Assembly: GCA_029266335.1 (NCBI GenBank)
Contig: JAQSXC010000013.1
Coordinates: 1-46,185 of the forward strand
From: Eubacterium sp.
GTDB lineage: Bacteria; Bacillota; Clostridia; Acetivibrionales; DSM-1351
Length of the DNA: 46,185 nucleotides
Direction of reading: 5' to 3'
Shown: piece by piece, positions 44,207-46,185 of the stretch
How the letters are laid out: each line of letters opens with the position of its first letter
Numbering within the stretch: position 1 is the stretch's first letter
The notes under the pieces: model-generated
Told to the model about the DNA's origin: nothing
Seen by the model: only the letters and a program-made list of their open reading frames with translations
Database searches by the model: none
Position numbers and translations under genes: made by a program

Positions 44207-44331
44207 AAAATAAGACATAAATGTATTAGTTTTCCCACATATTAAAATTTAATTTGTAAAAATTAATACTGAATTGTTTCTATGAATCAGAAAACTAAAT
44301 CTGATTGATTCAAATACGGGGAGGGATTCTT

Positions 44332-44520
44332 TTGCGCGAGGGACTGATTCCAACTGTTTTAGGAACAGCAGTGACAGCAACAGGGTTTGCAATGCGAAGT
44401 TTTGACATGAAAAAACGTGGCATGACCAAGCGTGATACAACAGTTGCCATAGGTGCTGGAATAATCGGTTTCGGATTGGCACACGTTGTATTGGGCTCCA
44501 TAGACCTTGTTCAGAAATAA
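44332..44520 (+). CDS. Small two-span membrane protein, 62 aa
   Basis: Not recognised by name. Two hydrophobic segments (LIPTVLGTAVTATGFAM and TVAIGAGIIGFGLAHVVLGSI) flank a basic loop (RSFDMKKRGMTKRD), so both ends should be outside. TTG at 44332 is chosen because GGGGAGG lies 8 bases upstream; the frame is also open from TTG 44305. The codon use and a perfect terminator support a real gene. Confidence 0.7.
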   Translation: MREGLIPTVLGTAVTATGFAMRSFDMKKRGMTKRDTTVAIGAGIIGFGLAHVVLGSIDLVQK

Positions 44521-44527
44521 TATCATT

Positions 44528-44550
44528 CGGGGTGCATAGCACCCCGTTTT
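44528..44550 (+). terminator. Perfect terminator
   Basis: CGGGGTGC (44528-44535) pairs with GCACCCCG (44539-44546) across ATA, followed by TTTTAATTTT. Confidence 0.9.
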
Positions 44551-44558
44551 AATTTTCC

Positions 44559-44628
44559 TTAATTCTTAATTCTTAATTCTTTAATTCTTTAATTCTTTAA
44601 TTCTTTAATTCTTTAATTCTTTAACTTT
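44559..44628. repeat. TTAATTC(T) heptamer/octamer tandem repeat
   Basis: Two TTAATTC heptamers are followed by six TTAATTCT octamers (44573-44620) and a degenerate copy. It lies between a terminator and the transposase leader and is a candidate length-variable tract. Confidence 0.9.
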
Positions 44629-44698
44629 TTCTTTAATTGCAAATCGAAATGCAACCTAGCCGATTTGAATTAAATCATTTTAATTTAAAAATTTTATC

Positions 44699-44746
44699 CC
44701 GCCAAGAGGCTGCATCTTGGCTTACAAACTAAGTAAGTTGGCGGCA
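44699..44746 (+). promoter_or_regulatory. Two mutually exclusive hairpins before the transposase
   Basis: GCCAAGA (44701-44707) can pair with TCTTGGC (44715-44721). The overlapping CCGCCAA (44699-44705) can instead pair with TTGGCGG (44738-44744), right next to the AAGGAG of the transposase gene. Only one fold can form at a time. Confidence 0.5.
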
Positions 44747-46078
44747 AAAGGAGTGTAAATATGTCAAAGTTTTTTACCTATGAAGAAAGATTAACCCTAC
44801 AGAAATACCTAAAGGAGAGTTTATCCTTTAAAGAAATCTCTAAATATTTGGATAAAAATCCAACTACAATTTCCAGAGAAGTCCGTAAGCATTCATCGGA
44901 GGTTGCAACCGGATATCCCGGATTTCCATACAACTCTTGCAAAAGCCGTTTTACGTGCCGAAAGAAATCACTATGCGGCAAGGAATGTACAAGATCTTCA
45001 ACCGTATACTGCAAACTCTGTTCAAAGTGTAATGACAACTGCTCAGATTACATTGAAGAAATCTGTACTGCAAGATTCCGTGTACCTTATGCCTGCAATG
45101 GTTGTGAACAAATCAGCAAATGCACATTGTTGAAAACCATTTATGATGCCGAGCATTCCCATGTTAAAGCCCATGAAACCATATCTGAATCCCGCAGCGG
45201 CCTTTGTATATGCGAAGAAGAAATATCACGACTAAACGCAATTATCAGCCCACTGGTGAAGCAAGGACAGTCTATACACCAGATTTATATATCGCACGAA
45301 AATGAGCTTATGTGCAGTGAGAAAACCATTTACAATTACATAGATGCCTGCATTCTGGATGTCCGCAACATTGACCTTCCCAGGAAAGTTAAATTCCGTG
45401 AACGCTACAAAAAGCCGGAATTCAAAGTGGACAAGGGTTGCAGGATTGGGCGTAATTATGAATCATTTCAAAGCTACATGAAAGCTAATCCTGACATAGC
45501 AATTGTTCAAATGGACTCAGTAATTGGATCGAAAGGAGGAAAATGCTTGCTCACAGTACATTTCGTAGAAATCAGTTTAATGCTTGCCTTTCTTAGAGAA
45601 TCTAATACCTCTCAATCAGTCATAGACATATTTAACGATCTAGATAAAAAGTTAGGGCGTGAACTGTTTAAAAAGCTTTTTCCTGTTATTCTGACTGATA
45701 ACGGTAGTGAGTTTTCCAATCCAAAGGCTATCGAATATGGAGCTGAACTACACGGTATGCGTACACGTATCTATTATTGTGATGCTGGCTGTCCACACCA
45801 AAAAGGAGCTATTGAGGTGAATCACAGTTTGATTCGCAGGGTGCTTCCGAAAGGGACATGCTTTAATCATTTGACACAGGAAGACATAACTCGAATGATG
45901 AACCATATCAATTCATACAAAAGAAAAAAGCTGAACAATCGTAGCCCTTACGAAACATTCAGCTTTTACCATGGAGAAGAGGTCTTGCAAAAACTTGGAT
46001 GCTCAGCGGTTACAGCCGATGAAATCCATCTAAAACCAAGTCTTCTCAAAAGATAGAACAAAAAACTGTGCCGCCAAC
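44737..46078 (+). mobile_element. IS30-family insertion sequence (boundaries tentative)
   Basis: GTTGGCGGCA at 44737-44746 is repeated inverted at 46069-46078 (TGCCGCCAAC), tightly bracketing the transposase gene and giving a 1342-bp element, normal for IS30 types. The match stops at 10 bp, shorter than most IS30 ends, and only a trivial AA flanks both sides, so a target duplication is not established. Confidence 0.55.
44761..46056 (+). CDS. IS30-family DDE transposase
   Basis: A 431-aa transposase. The N-terminal helix-turn-helix is YEERLTLQKYLKESLSFKEI continuing to NPTTISREVRKH (~5-45). A cysteine-rich insertion (~60-125: CRKKSLCGKEC, CKLCSKCNDNC, CNGCEQISKC) probably binds zinc. The catalytic core shows the DDE residues in VQMDSVIG, ILTDNGSEFSNP and GAIEVNHSLIR. 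It is longer than most IS30 transposases because of the cysteine insertion. ATG follows AAGGAG. The frame is intact, so the element may be active. Confidence 0.93.
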   Translation: MSKFFTYEERLTLQKYLKESLSFKEISKYLDKNPTTISREVRKHSSEVATGYPGFPYNSCKSRFTCRKKSLCGKECTRSSTVYCKLCSKCNDNCSDYIEEICTARFRVPYACNGCEQISKCTLLKTIYDAEHSHVKAHETISESRSGLCICEEEISRLNAIISPLVKQGQSIHQIYISHENELMCSEKTIYNYIDACILDVRNIDLPRKVKFRERYKKPEFKVDKGCRIGRNYESFQSYMKANPDIAIVQMDSVIGSKGGKCLLTVHFVEISLMLAFLRESNTSQSVIDIFNDLDKKLGRELFKKLFPVILTDNGSEFSNPKAIEYGAELHGMRTRIYYCDAGCPHQKGAIEVNHSLIRRVLPKGTCFNHLTQEDITRMMNHINSYKRKKLNNRSPYETFSFYHGEEVLQKLGCSAVTADEIHLKPSLLKR

Positions 46079-46185
46079 AATCCATGCTCACCCATAAAAG
46101 CAGGGGTTGATTCTCCGATTACAAAAACATCGAGAGGGAATTGACCTCTGTTTGGCATGCCCATTTTTCTCATAATACGCCAGAA
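46030..46185 (-). CDS. Possible 3' end of a minus-strand gene, running off the window
   Basis: On the minus strand the frame is open from the window edge to TAG at 46030-46032 and reads FWRIMRKMGMPNRGQFPLDV then FVIGESTPAFMGEHGLLAAQ. The codons look natural. It crosses the presumed right end of the IS element and ends inside the transposase gene, so it could be a gene truncated by the insertion. No family is recognised and the frame is short. Confidence 0.25.
   Translation of the reverse strand, partial: FWRIMRKMGMPNRGQFPLDVFVIGESTPAFMGEHGLLAAQFFVLSFEKTWF

Noticed and set aside
44559-44628. Tandem repeats as a CRISPR array
   Set aside because: Units of 7-8 bases without spacers and no cas genes in the window.

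Overview
The window reads as chromosomal DNA of an AT-rich, spore-forming, anaerobic Clostridia, most like Ruminiclostridium and its relatives. Support comes from a SpoIIP gene, an oxygen-independent HemZ, a fused 2-hydroxyacyl-CoA dehydratase activase, a T-box leader, strong Shine-Dalgarno sites (often with TTG or GTG starts) and several secreted proteins with copper-amine-oxidase-N type domains. The genus is an inference from gene content; no rRNA or tRNA gene is present.

Layout. 1-5.5 kb: hemZ, then a sigma-A promoter and T-box leader driving hisS-aspS. 5.7-10 kb: one giant activase/dehydratase-like protein. 10-14.3 kb: an accessory stretch of small single genes (NUDIX, flavin reductase-like, GNAT, alpha/beta hydrolase, two unknowns). 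14.3-18 kb: an OmpR-type two-component pair facing away from a small membrane protein gene; the gap holds three tandem 11-bp repeats of PhoB/PhoP type. 18-23.3 kb: glycerate kinase, a zinc-ribbon-like small protein, spoIIP, two envelope proteins. 23.3-26.2 kb: a repeat-rich GC-richer island, lepA, a PaaI-type thioesterase. 26.8-30.7 kb: a nucleotidyltransferase fused to a degenerate phosphomannomutase domain, and a secreted SGNH hydrolase. 30.7-32 kb: an unknown, thpR and a 5'-truncated Uma2 remnant. 32-38.4 kb: a BlaR1-like protease and BlaI-like repressor under a very clear double operator, divergent from a secreted HtrA-type protease and a secreted stalk-domain protein. 38.5-40.5 kb: rarA, a translationally coupled membrane protein, a UPF0180 protein. 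40.7-44.5 kb: iscR-iscS-iscU-mnmA (Fe-S assembly and tRNA 2-thiolation) and a small membrane protein. 44.6-46.1 kb: an octamer tandem repeat and an IS30-family transposase gene.

Most genes are core housekeeping. The unusual content is non-coding: a T-box with overlapping Asp and His codons; a roughly 90-nt structured element present twice in opposite orientations (before spoIIP and before the nucleotidyltransferase) with compensatory changes in its stem; a 56-bp direct repeat in front of lepA; and two mutually exclusive hairpins before the transposase. No CRISPR array, prophage or evident defence operon was found; the only restriction-like sequence is the Uma2 fragment. Starts were moved from the longest open frame wherever a ribosome binding site decided otherwise.
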